From Merluccius polli (taxonomy: Eukaryota > Chordata > Actinopteri > Gadiformes > Merlucciidae): 64,000 bases of DNA. The position numbers and the translations under genes were made by a program. This document shows positions 11,567 to 23,100 of this stretch, in pieces (the stretch's first letter is position 1; every line of letters begins with the position of its first letter). The stretch is from the NCBI GenBank assembly GCA_030340625.1, contig JAOPHQ010005693.1, positions 372,001 through 436,000 on the forward strand. The letters run 5' to 3'. Under the pieces are notes generated by a model. The model had not been told where the DNA came from. It made no database searches and saw only the letters and a list, made by a program, of their open reading frames with translations.

Positions 11567-11999
11567 TGTCACGGTCTGTCTGCCACGTGCCCTCCACTAC
11601 TCCATTCATTGACCCTCGCAGCTGGGCTGCATCAGGTGGAGGCTATAAATTAGCCCTTCACTATTCACCTGGTGCCAGATTGTTCTTCGCTGTTCGTACA
11701 TGCAAGTCTCTCCAGTAATCCACCTGTCTCCTGTCCCGGTTTCCCGATCCTGCCTGCCCCCGACTACGATCCCCGCCTCGTCCCTCTGGTTCCTCGTTCG
11801 CCTGTCTCCTGTCCCGGTTTCCCGATCCTGCCTGCCCCCGACTACGATCCCCGCCTCGTCCCTCTGGTCCCTCGTTCGCCTGTCTCCTGTCCCGGTTTCC
11901 CGATCGTGCCTGCCCCCGACTACGATCTTAATAAAGTTTGTTACAAACGATACCCACCTGTCCTTCTGCTGCTATTGGGTCCAAACCACACCCGTTACA
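11567..11999 (+). repeat. 5' LTR of gypsy copy 1
   Basis: A 433-bp LTR beginning TGTCACGGTCTG and ending ACCCGTTACA. It contains a TATA-like CTATAAATTA, three copies of a 78-bp tandem repeat, and an AATAAAG poly(A) signal (about 11930). A small deletion of GATTAGTG relative to the other LTRs lies near 11635. Confidence 0.9.
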
Positions 12000-12017
12000 G
12001 TACAATCTGGCCACCAA

Positions 12018-12900
12018 ATGGACCCAGCGCACAACCCAGATCCACTGGCTCGCCTAGACCGGGTGGAGACCCAGCTCCAGCACCAAGAGGCGATGTTAGC
12101 CTCCATCACGGCCTTCGCCCAGTCCCTCTCTCTGCCAGCTCCTCCGAGTCATCCCCCATCGTTCTCCTCCCCCAGCTCCAGCATATCCTGGTCCCGTCCT
12201 AGAGGCTCGAGTGGGAGTTCCGGAACCCAGAAGGGGACCCAGAAGGTTGTAATCCCTTCATCACAAACTGTTCGATTCTCTTTGCTCTGCAGCCTTACAC
12301 CTTCGCCACCGAGGAGTTTAAGGTGGCTTTCACGATCAATAACCTGACAGGGCATGCTCGGCTATGGGGAACAGCCGAGTGGGAACGCCATACGCCGGCC
12401 TGCTCCTCCTTCAACGCCTTCACCACCGAACTCTGCAAGGTGTTTGGTATAGCATCCTGAGGGCCCGACGCTTCCAGGGGTTTCCTGGGTCTCAGACAGG
12501 GGTCCTGCTCCGTTACGGACTACGCCATTGACTTCCGCATCCGGACTAGGAGGAGCGAGTTGAACCAGGCTGCTCAGGTGGACACCTTCCTGTTGGGGCT
12601 GGCCGACTACATCAAGGACGAGCTGGTGTCCCATGACCTTCCTGCCTCTCTCGATGAGAACATCGCGCTGGCTTCCCGTGTGGACAGACGGTTTCAAGCC
12701 AGACACCATGAGAGACGGCAGGGACAAGAAGAACGGCTTCAGGCTCCTCGTCTTCCAGCTCTTTCCAGGCCATTAACTCCGCCCGCCAGCACAACGAGGA
12801 GGGACTCTGAACCCATGCAGATCGGCCGGGCCAGTCTAACCCCACAAGAGAGAGAGGCGCCGCAGAGGGAACCTCTGACTCTACTGTGGGCAGGCCGGAC
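12018..12900 (+). pseudogene. gag pseudogene, gypsy copy 1
   Basis: The ATG at 12018 opens a frame starting MDPAHNPDPLARLDRVE, with a predicted coiled region then a Pro/Ser-rich stretch. A frameshift near 12200-12240 moves the capsid-like part (QPYTFATEE onward) to another frame. An in-frame TGA at 12458-12460 interrupts it where copy 2 has AGA. The C-terminal CCHC zinc-knuckle region (about 12850-12920) is also frame-disrupted and carries a stop. Non-functional as read. Confidence 0.75.
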
Positions 12901-14784
12901 ACTTCCTCTCCAGATGTCCGGCAAAAGGTCAGGCTCACCAGTAACCGAGGAGGTCCTGGTGAGTCACACATCAAAACCCTCTTGCGTCTCATGTTCTCTG
13001 TGTCAGGTCCGACTGCTGCTACCCCAAGGCTCTCAGACTCTGGCCACACTCATAGACTCTGGTTCTGATGCTAACATCATCGACAACGACCTAGCACATC
13101 AGCTAGGCGTCAGTCGGATTCGCCTGCCAGTTCCTGTTCCCGCCAATGCCCTGGACGGTCGCCTCCTGGGGACTGTCACCCACCAGATGGTGCCCATCCA
13201 CATGCTCCTGTCTGGAAACCACCACGAGACTATCCAGTTTCACATCCTGTCCTCTCCTCGTCACCCACTCCTCCTGGGATTCCCCTGGCTCCAACGCCAC
13301 AACCCACACATAGACTGGACCACAGGGGCGATCCTGGGTTGGAGTCCAACTTGTCATCAGGTCTGTCTTAAGCAAGTTAACGCTTCCCAGTCACCTACCT
13401 GTTCCAGTCCTGCTCCAGATGTGTCGGGGGTTCCTGCTGAATACCTAGACTTCCGAGAGGTCTTCAGCAAAGCCAAAGCAACCTCTCTTCCCCTGCATAG
13501 ACCCTACGACTGCGCCATCGACCTTCAGCCTGGTTCTGCTCCACCCAGAGGCCGCCTGTACTCCATTTCCGCCTCCGAGAGAGAGGCCATGGACATGTAC
13601 ATCAATGAATCTTTGGCCGCAGGCATCATCCGACCCTCTTCATCACCGGCAGGGGCGGGCTTCTTCTTTGTGTCAAAGAAGGACTGGACGCTCTGCCCTT
13701 GTATTGACTATCGAGGCCTGAATGACATTACGGTGAAGAACCGTTATCCCCTGCCCCTCATCGCCTCAGCGTTCGAACTCCTGGAGGGAGCAACAGTCTT
13801 CACCAAACTTGATTCACGCAACACCTACCACCTGGTCCGGATCCGAGAGGGAGATGAATGGAAGACGGCGTTCAACACCCCCACCGGCCACTACGAGTAC
13901 CTGGTGATGCCTTTTGGCCCCACCAATGCTCCTGCCGTCTTCCAGGCTCTTGTTAACGACATACTCAAAGACATGCTTAACAAGTTTGTTTTCGTCTACC
14001 TCGATGACATCCTGATCTTCTCCCAGTCCAAGAACGAACGCCTTCACCATGTCCAGAGGGTTCTCCAACACCTCCTGGAGAATTCACTTTTCATCAAGGC
14101 TGAGAAGTGTGAGTTCCACGTTCCGTCCGTCTCCTTCCTGGGGTACGTCATAGGGAGGGGGACCGTCCAGATGGATGGCAGATGGATGCCAAGGTCTCTG
14201 CTGTCACCTCCTGGCCCACTCCGGACTCCCGTAAGCAGCTTCAACGTTTTCTGGGCTTTGCCAATTTTTACCGGAGGTTCATCAGAGGGTACAGCACGGT
14301 GGCAGCCCCCCTCACAGCCCTCACCTCCTCCAAGGTGCCCTTCCGGTGGTCATCGGCCGCCAATGAGGATTTCCAGTCCCTGAAGACACGTTTTACGTCA
14401 GCCCCCATCCTCATAATGCCTGACCCCGAACGACAGTTTGTGGTCGAGGTGGACGCCTCCGACATGGGAGTTGGGGCCGTTCTCTCTCAGAGGTCCGCCA
14501 CAGACCAGAAGCGACACCCCTGCGCCTTCTTCTCCAAGCGGTTGACCCCGGCCGAAAGAAACTATGACATTGGTAACAGCGAGTTACTAGCAGTGAAGTT
14601 GGCTCTGGAGGAGTGGCGACATTGGTTAGAGGGGACCAAACTGCCGTTCTTGGTGTGGACAGAATCTAGAGTAGATCAAGTCAGCCAAGCAATTGAACTC
14701 CCGCCAGGCCCGGTGGTCACTCTTTCTGACCAGATTCAACTTTTCCCTCTCATATCGGCCGGGGTCCCGCAACGTCAAACCTGA
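12901..14784 (+). pseudogene. pol pseudogene (protease, RT, RNase H), gypsy copy 1
   Basis: An aspartic protease motif (LIDSGSDAN, about 13049-13075) is followed by a reverse transcriptase with the YLDD catalytic box at 13997-14008. The frame breaks near 14160-14180, after FLGYVIGRG. RNase H (VEVDASDMGVGAVLSQR) continues in a different frame to 14784. A further frameshift near 14660, shared with copy 2, separates RNase H from integrase, so that defect predates the duplication. Confidence 0.8.
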
Positions 14785-16240
14785 TGCCTTGTCTCGGCAG
14801 TTCCAGGAAGAGGAGAGGGAGGTTGGCGAACCCAATACCATTCTTCCGTCCTCACGTCTCATCGCCACCTTAACCTGGGAGGTGGAGGAGAGGGTCAGAG
14901 CCGCCATCCAGGACCAGCCCATACCCAGTTCCTGTCCACCAGAATGCCTGTATGTCCCATCTGACCTCCGGTCCGAGGTCCTCCAGTGGGCTCACAGCGC
15001 CAAATTCACTTGCCACCCTGGGATCCAGCGGAATAAGGAGGTCGTGCAGCGTCGCTTCTGGTGGTCCACTCTGGCTGAGGACACTCGGAGCTTTGTCAAT
15101 GCCTGTCCCACCTGCATCCAACAGAAACCCACGCTCCAAGCTCCTGCTGGTCTTCTGCACCCTCTACCAGTACCTCATTGTCCATGGTCACATATCTCTT
15201 TGGATTTTGTCACTGGTCTACCACCATCCAGCGGCAACACCACCATTCTGACAGTGGTGGACCGGTTTAGCAAGATGGCCCACTTCGTGCCCCTGCCCAA
15301 GCTCCCTTCAGCCAAGGGGACTGCTAAAGTGTTGCTGAAGCATGTGGTCCCTCTCCATGGCATCCCAGTGGATGTGGTTTCGGATCGAGGCCCCCAGTTC
15401 GCCTCTGTTTTCTGGAGAGAATTCTGCTCGCTCCTGGGGGCCACCGTCAGTCTCTCGTCAGGATACCATCCCCAGTCTAACGGTCAGACGGAGCGCAAGA
15501 ATCAGGAGATGGAGACGTCACTCCGCTGTATGACATCACAAACCCCATCGTCTTGGTCCGAACAGCTCCTGTGGGTGGAATACTCCCACAACACCCTGAC
15601 CAGTTCTGCCACAGGCCTCTCTCCATTCCAGTGCGTCTACGGCTACCAGCCACCTCTGTTCCCGACCCTAGAGAGGGAGACTTCCTGTCCATCCATCCAG
15701 GCCTTCATCCACCGCTGCCGCAGGACCTGGATCCGAGCTCGAGCTGCCCTCCTCAAAGCTGCTGGTCGCTATGCCTCTGCCTCCAACCGCCACCGCTCCC
15801 AGGCTCCAGAATACCAGCTAGGCCAAAGGGTTTGGCTCTCCACCCGTGACCTTCCCCTGAGGGTGGAGTCAAGGAAGCTGGCCCCCTCGTTTTATTGGCC
15901 CCTTCCAGATTATCAAGATCATCAACCCAGCAGCAGTGAGACTCAAACTCCCCAGATCCACTGGGAGGGATACGGCCCAGAGGAGAGATCCTGGGTCCCC
16001 GCCAAAAACGTATTGGATCACCACCTCATCAGGGATTTTCATCAGCGTCACCCCGATCAACCCACCAGAACCGGTTATGTCCCCAGACCATGGACCCCAC
16101 CCCACCGGCCATCCCATCGAGCAGAACCATCGGATGATGAGTCTGACGCTGACAATGGGAACAATGATAACCCCCTCTCTGACGCAGACGACACATTCCC
16201 TACAGTCGGGGATGAGGGGATGGAGGTGGACGAATATTAA
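14693..16240 (+). pseudogene. Integrase and chromodomain frame, gypsy copy 1
   Basis: A 515-codon open frame. It holds the RNase H connection end, the HHCC zinc-binding region (HPGIQ...CPTCIQQ), and an integrase core with LDFVTGLPP, SDRGPQFAS and the downstream Glu in NGQTERKNQEM, i.e. a DDE triad. It ends in chromodomain-like WEGYGPEERSWVPA. The linker before the chromodomain is truncated relative to copy 2. It has no start of its own and would be translated only as part of a Gag-Pol frame that is broken upstream. Confidence 0.8.
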
Positions 16241-16357
16241 CCCTCCTCCGTACCCCCTCCACCCACCCAGCTCTGCATTGGATTTTTAATTTTATACTTC
16301 TTTTTTTTTCTCCCTCTTCTTTGGGATGTCAGGAGCCGTCCCTTGAGGGGGGGGTTC

Positions 16358-16718
16358 TGTCACGGTCTGTCAGCCACGCCCCCTCCACTACTCCATTCAT
16401 TGACCCTCGCAGCTGGGCTGCATCAGGTGATTAGTGGAGGCTATAAATTAGCCCTTCACTATTCACCTGGTGCCAGATTGTTCTTCGCTGTTCGTACATG
16501 CAAGTCTCTCCAGTAATCCACCTGTCTCCTGTCCCGGTTTCCCGATCCTGCCTGCCCCCAACTACGATCCCCGCCTCGTCCCTCTGGTCCCTCGTTCGCC
16601 TGTCTCCTGTCCCGGTTTCCCGATCCTGCCTGCCCCCGACTACGATCTTAATAAAGTTTGTTACAAATGATACCCACCTGTCCTGTGCTGCTATTGGGTC
16701 CAAACCACACCCGTTACA
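16358..16718 (+). repeat. 3' LTR of gypsy copy 1
   Basis: A 361-bp LTR with the same ends as the 5' LTR but only two 78-bp repeat units, preceded by a G-run polypurine tract (about 16344-16354). Confidence 0.9.
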
Positions 16719-16941
16719 AGTGCAAGTCCAATCTAATCTTACCAAACCATTTTAAAGGCTGTGGCTCAATGGATTCTGACCAGCTGTCCCACACCTTTTC
16801 CATATAAGTACAAAATCCCATTAAAAACCTAGAAAATCAAATGCAACTATGAATCATTATTTTAAATTAATAATTTTGTTCAACATTAAATCAGTTTCCC
16901 AACAGCCGAGTGACCATTCTTTTTGTCTGACACAGTTCAAC

Positions 16942-17141
16942 TTTATTGTGGCCCACATCCAATGACCTATGAGATCCAGCTCTAGTAAAGCAATACTGAT
17001 TACAGGACTGAGCAAAGGAAGGAAGGCCAAACAAATAACTACAAAATACAAGATGGAAAGTTACTGTATAGTTTATTGTATGTTATTCACAATTGTGTCA
17101 TATTGTATGACTTGTATGTGCGATGGTTCAAATGGAAGGAA
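16942..17141 (-). terminator. Gene B 3' UTR and poly(A) signal
   Basis: The stop codon is at 17142-17144. About 200 nt downstream on the minus strand is a canonical AATAAA (plus strand 16942-16947). Cleavage probably falls near 16915-16930. The same arrangement lies downstream of gene C. Confidence 0.7.
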
Positions 17142-20100
17142 TTATTCAGCACTCTCCTTTCCCTAAAGAGAAAAACAAAACAAAAGTAGGTCATTAAATC
17201 AAGTAAATCATTTGAGCAGATTATTAGATACATAATTGTGCAATAATCTGAACTGTACTATTACTGTCCAATTACCTTGCCACCATCACGGCTCTTGGCC
17301 CTCAGCTTGTTGACCTGAGACTCAGCAATGTCAGCACGTTCCTCAGCCTCCTCCAGCTCATGTTGAACCTTCCTGCACTTGGACAGGTAAGAGTTGGCCT
17401 GCTCCTCCTGTAGGAGCATTCATATTTTGTCAGTTTAAATATGCTGTACCCAAGTTGATATCAAAGCCAGATATATTATCTTTAGTAATATTGAACTTAC
17501 CGCTTCCTCAGACTGCCTCTTGTAAGCCTTCACTTTCATTTGCAGCTTGTCAACAAGATCCTGGAGTCTGGCACCATTCTTCTTATCCTCCTCAGTCTGA
17601 TGGACATTTGGAAGTGAAAAATCAACATGTGGCCTAAAAATGCTGATGTGGTAGAAATCTTTTTGGATATGTAAGTTTGACATACCTGGTAGGTGAGTTC
17701 CTTGACTCTCCTCTCATATTTGCGTACACCTTTTACAGCTTCTGCTCCACGTCTCTGTTCAGCATCAACCTCTGACTCCAGATCACGAACCTTTAGAGTA
17801 AAATTGACTTAATAAATCTCATCCTTACGTTGAACATATTACTATTAAATGCTTGCTGATTATCTTACTCTGGACTCCAGTTTCTGGAGCTGCTTCTTGC
17901 CACCCTTCATGGCCAGGTTCTCTGCCTCATCCAGGCGGTGCTGCAGGTCTTTCACTGTGACCTCCAGGTTCTTCTTCATCCTCTCCAGGTGAGAACTAGT
18001 ATCCTGCTCTTTCTTCAACTCCTCAGCCATCATGGCAGCCTACAAATTTAAACAATGTTGTAATCAATAGGCAAATCAATTCATCATTACATTAATTAAC
18101 AAATAGAAGTATACATACATCAGTGATGGCCTTCTTGGCCTTATCTTCTGCATTCCTGGCTTCCTGAACACTGTCGTCCACCTCACCCTGGACTTGGATC
18201 AGGTCACCTTCCAGCTTCTTCTTTGTGTTCAACAGGCTTGTGTTCTGAAACAAATTATTATGCAATTACTATCAAAACATGTACATGTTCCTGTACTTGA
18301 ATGATAGGATCAGAATGTTTGTTTACCTGAGAGTGCAGCAGTCCAACACGCTCACTGGCATCCACCAGCTCTTGCTCAGCCACTTTGCGGCCTCTCTCTG
18401 TCTGTTCCAGAGCTGCCCTCAGCTCCTCAATTTCAGCCACCATGAGACCGTTCCTACGGTCGACCATGGCAGCCTGCTCCTTCAGGTCTTCTCCTCCTCT
18501 GACAGCATCATCCAGGTGCAGTTGCGCATCCTAATATTAACAGAAACGCATAACAGAAAACATCACAACAGGATATCTAGAACTTTATTTTATATGCGCT
18601 ATACATTAGTTTGTGTCATACCTTCAGTTGTCCCTGAACATTCCTCAGCTGCTTCTGGGCCTCAGCAGCCTGGCGGTTGGCATGACTCAGCTGAATCTCC
18701 ATCTCATTCAGATCTCCCTCCATCTTCTTCTTGATTCTCAGGGCATCATTTCTGCTCCTGACCTCAGAGTCAAGGGTTGTCTGCATGGAGTCAATTACCC
18801 TCTGGCTGTTCCTCTTGATCTGCTCCATCTCCTCATCCTTCTCAGCTACCTTTCTGTCAACCTCACCCTTAATCTGGTTGAGCTCCAGCTGGACACGCAG
18901 AATCTTGGACTCTTCATGCTCCAGAGTTCCCTAATGTATGAAATCAAATTAGTTTGACACATTTGTTAAAACTAGATATATGATATTTTAAATTGTCATT
19001 TGCTTATTTAATCATCCTCACCTCAGCTTCCTCAAGGGCTGACTGGATCTCACACTTCTCTGTCTCCACCTGCTTTTTGGATTTCTCCAGCTCATGGATG
19101 CTCTTTCCGGTCTCACCAATTTGTTCAGTCAGATCGGAAATCTCCTCTGCAGAGCAATTTTATATTTGTTTTGAAGTCTGTCATGCATATTTATCTACAG
19201 ACTAGTGCTGTAAATATTATTGAGCAGAAACTCACGTTGGAGGTTCTTGTTTTCACGCTTCATGGTCTCAAGATGATCAAGAGCTTCTTCATATGAGTTC
19301 TTCATCTTGAAAAGCTCAGTGCTGAGAGAACGAGCCTCTTTCTGAGCTCCCTCAAGCTCTGCCTGGCCCTCCTCATATTTCTGCTTCCATTCAGCCAAAA
19401 CCTGAAAATAATGTTAATAAAGTGGTACATTTTTGGCACTTGAAGAAGAATCAAAGGGTACAATTCAAAATGTTATTTCAATGAATAACAACACACCTTG
19501 TCAAAGTTCCTCTGCTTCTTGTCAAGGTTGGCAGCCAGTCCATTGGCCCTCTCCACATCAATCATGAGGTCCTCCACCTCACCCTGGAGTCTCTGTTTGG
19601 TCTTCTCCAGAGAGGCACACTTGGAATTCACAGCCTCAATCTGTTCCTCAGCCTCCTGAAGGCGCTGGGCAAGTTTTTTCCTGTTAAAGATATTCATGGT
19701 TCAATTTGTGGACACTTATCAAACAGAATGTCTACTTTAGCTAAAGTATCACATTTATGACTCACTTGGCCTCCTCAAGCTCCTCAGTGCGCTGGATAGC
19801 ATCAGTTTCATACTTGCTCCTCCACTGAGCAACCTCACTGTTGGCCTTGGACATTCCACGCTGCAGCTCAGCCTTGGCCTCCTGCTCCTCCTCAAACTGC
19901 TCCCTCAGAAGGTCACAGTCATGGCGGGCTGATTGCACACCATGAGCAAGAGCATTCTTGGCCTGCAAAAAGCGATAACAGAGATTTAGTAAATAATACC
20001 TTTCTTGATGTTTGACTCTTTATGGATAGAATGTCCTTACCTTAACTTCCTCCTCGTTTTGCCTCTTCAGCTCCTCAATCTGCTGAGTAAAGGCCTGCTT

Positions 20101-23100
20101 GCCTCTAGTCAGCTGGGAGACAAGAGCTTCTTTCTCCTCAAGCTGACGACCAAACTCACCTAGTTGAATGACGAATGTGCAATAATGAATACATATTTTT
20201 AATTTTTAAACCAGAAAATGTAGATTAAATACTATTCCTATGATTGTCTGCCCAGACTTCCATTAAATTGTTCAATGATGAATGTAAATGACTGACTGAA
20301 AGAAGTACCTACCATTTTCTGTCAGCAGTCTTGCTCTCTGGGCACTGATGTCATTTATCTGGCGACCATTCTCATCACTCTTAGCCTTGACTTCACTGAG
20401 TTGGTCCTCAAGGGTACGGCAGATCTTCTCCAGATTTCCCTGGTGATTAAGGATTTCTCTATTCATAATCAATGTCTCCTTATTAATGTTAACACAGTAA
20501 AGACATTAAAGAATAACTTGCCTTGGCCTTAGCAACTGCTTCCATGTTGCTGGAGAGGTCATCAATCTCCATCTTGTACTCGCTCTTCTCCTTCTCAAGC
20601 TTCTGCTTGACACGCTGGAGGTTGTCAATCTGCTCTCCCAGCTCAGCAACACTGTCAGCCTGCTTCTTACGCAGAGCAGCAGCAGTGGCTTCATGCTGCA
20701 GGGTGGACTCCTCAAGGTCTCTACGCAGCTTTTGGAACTCAGCCTCACGCTTCTTGTTCATCTCAATCTGAGCAGAAGTGGCTCCACCAGCCTCCTCAAG
20801 CCTCTCACTGATCTCCTCAAGTTCCCTGGAGAGGTCAGCTCTCTGCTTCTCAACCTTGGCACGAGCAGCACGCTCAGCCTCAATCTCTTCCTCCAGCTCC
20901 TCAATACGGGCCTAAGTTATAGGCATATATTGAGATAAATATCCAAGTCATATCATAAAATGTATAATAACTTCATTGGCCAAAACATTGTCCCACCTGA
21001 AGCTCCTTGATCTTCTTCTGAAGCTGAGCACCCAGGGACTGCTCATCCTCAATCTTGCTCAGAAGCTGGCTGGTTTCAAAGTCCTTCCTATAAATAATGA
21101 ATTAAAACAATTGTCAAGTATTGTAAAATAGGAGGCATATGGAGTAAATACTATTGTGGTTCAGAAAATAGAAAGTAGTTACTTCTTGATTTTCTCATCA
21201 GACTGCTGTTTGTCGTTCTCAAGATCCATGATGGATTCCTGAGCCAGTTTCAGGTCACCCTCAAGCTTTCTCTTGGCTCTCTCAAGGTCCATACGGAGCT
21301 TCTTCTCTTGCTCCAGAGAACCTTCAAGCTGGATGTCAATAATTTGGAATTATTAGCATGAATTAAATGTAATGTTGCAAATTCATTGAATTCCATTACT
21401 GATATCATTAGTTTCCATTATATACTCACATCATCCACTTGCTGTTCAAGCTTGGTCTTAGCCTTGGTCAGAGTGTTGACTTTGTCTTCCTCTGCCTGCA
21501 GGTCATCAAGAGTCTGCTGATGGGACTCTTGGAGAGCTTTCTTCTCCTTTGTCAACTTAGCAACACTCTCATCCTGAGAGGCCATCTCCTCAGTCAGGTT
21601 CTTCACCTAAACAAATCAAAATCATGTGTCATTACATGCTCATTATTAAAGTGTTACTTTCCTTTGTTGTTCCTGTTTGGTTCCTGGTTGGGAGAAAGTT
21701 AATGATGCTGATGGTGAGTGCTGACATCAAAAGAAAATAATGTATCATACATGGTAGTTAGTCATTCTAACTACCATGTTGTAGTAGAACTACAACTACC
21801 AGTTGTAATCTTTTGTTCCTGTTCTGAGAGAGTTGATCTTCACAAACCTTGTTCTCAGTGGCATGTTTCTCCTTCTCCACTTTGGCCAAGGTAAGCTCCA
21901 GGTCGTCAATGTCCTTCTTGAGCTCAGAGCATTCATCCTCCAGCTTCCTCTTCTTGGCAGTCAGCTCAGCGTTTATCTCCTCCTCATCCTCCAGTCTCTC
22001 AGTTGTCTCCTTGACTTTGGCCTCCAGCTGGATCTTACTCTTGATGAGTCCCTCACACCTCTCTTCAGCATCATTCAGATTCTCTCCTTCCTGTTTGATA
22101 TTTAAAAATGTAGAACACGTCACACCAAATGTCCGTCACTGTGTATGTACACATGTGTACACAAAAAATATATATTTACTTACAGAAGCCACTTGCAGTG
22201 TCAGATCATTCTTCTCCTGGACAAGAGACACCATCTTCTCCTCCAGTTCCTTCTTCTTGGCCAGGGCAGCAGCCAGGTCTGTCTTCATCTTGTCATAGTT
22301 CTCCTTCATCTGGGAAAGCTCCTTCTCAGTTTCAGCACTCTTCAGAAGAGGCTTGATCTTGTAGTAAACCTTCATCCATGGCCAGTGTTTGACATTCATG
22401 AATGAGCGGATATTGTACTGAACAGTGTAGATGGCTTCCCTGTAAAATAAAATAAACCATCGTAGTCATATTGCACTCAGTATCCAAAAACATGTTTGTG
22501 TTTTGATAGGAAGTTTTAAAACATACCTCCTCTCCATCATTTTCACAAACTCCTTTCTCATGACATAACCTCTGCAGAGAGCCTGAATCATTCCAACCAA
22601 AGATGCCAGCTTCTCATCTCGCATCTCCTCAAGAACACCCAGAAGACCAGCTTTGAAGAATACCTTAACATAAGAAGAGGCATTTAGTCAGCGAGTAACA
22701 TTCAATCACGTATAAACATAATTCTTGGCAACATTAAACAGACCTTGGTGTGTCCAAACTTGTACTCATCTTGGGGGACATCAATAGACCCAAGAAGTTT
22801 CTCAGAAGCCTTCTTGTTGTCAATGAACTGGCCCTCAGGAATGACACTGGCATTCAGTACTTTGTACCTAAAGCAGACCGTTGTAATGTTTTAAACATTA
22901 ACTTAAATGTTCAAAGGCATTTGTAAAGTTTTCCTAGTGATATCATTAAGGTAATACCTCTGCTTGAAGTCAGCATAGAGGATTCTGCTGGGGAAGCCCT
23001 TTCTGCAGATTCTGATGCCCTCCAGTACACCATTACACCTCAGCTGGTGGATAACCAGGAAGTTCTCCATGAGTCCTGTGATTTCAGTGATATATATATA

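Larger units (their letters stand above)
11567..16718 (+). mobile_element. Ty3/gypsy chromovirus-like LTR retrotransposon, copy 1 (defective)
   Basis: A 5152-bp element bounded by direct LTRs and a 5-bp target duplication AGTGC (11562-11566 and 16719-16723). The order gag, protease, reverse transcriptase, RNase H, integrase, chromodomain is that of Ty3/gypsy chromoviruses. A G-rich polypurine tract lies just before the 3' LTR. The coding region is broken by at least one nonsense codon and several frameshifts, and it lacks about 150 bp between integrase and chromodomain that copy 2 retains. It has the same insertion site and target duplication as the copy at 40740-45709, so both descend from one insertion. 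Confidence 0.93.

Noticed and set aside
11672..12202. Proline-rich protein of 176 codons in the LTR (also 40852-41616)
   Set aside because: The repeated PVSCPGFPILPAP peptide is the translation of the 78-bp LTR repeat; it precedes gag and changes with repeat number.
20520..20521. GC donor as a sequencing error or loss of gene function
   Set aside because: It is identical in B and C, the rest of the donor is consensus (GCAAGT), and the spliced length gives exactly 1937 residues.
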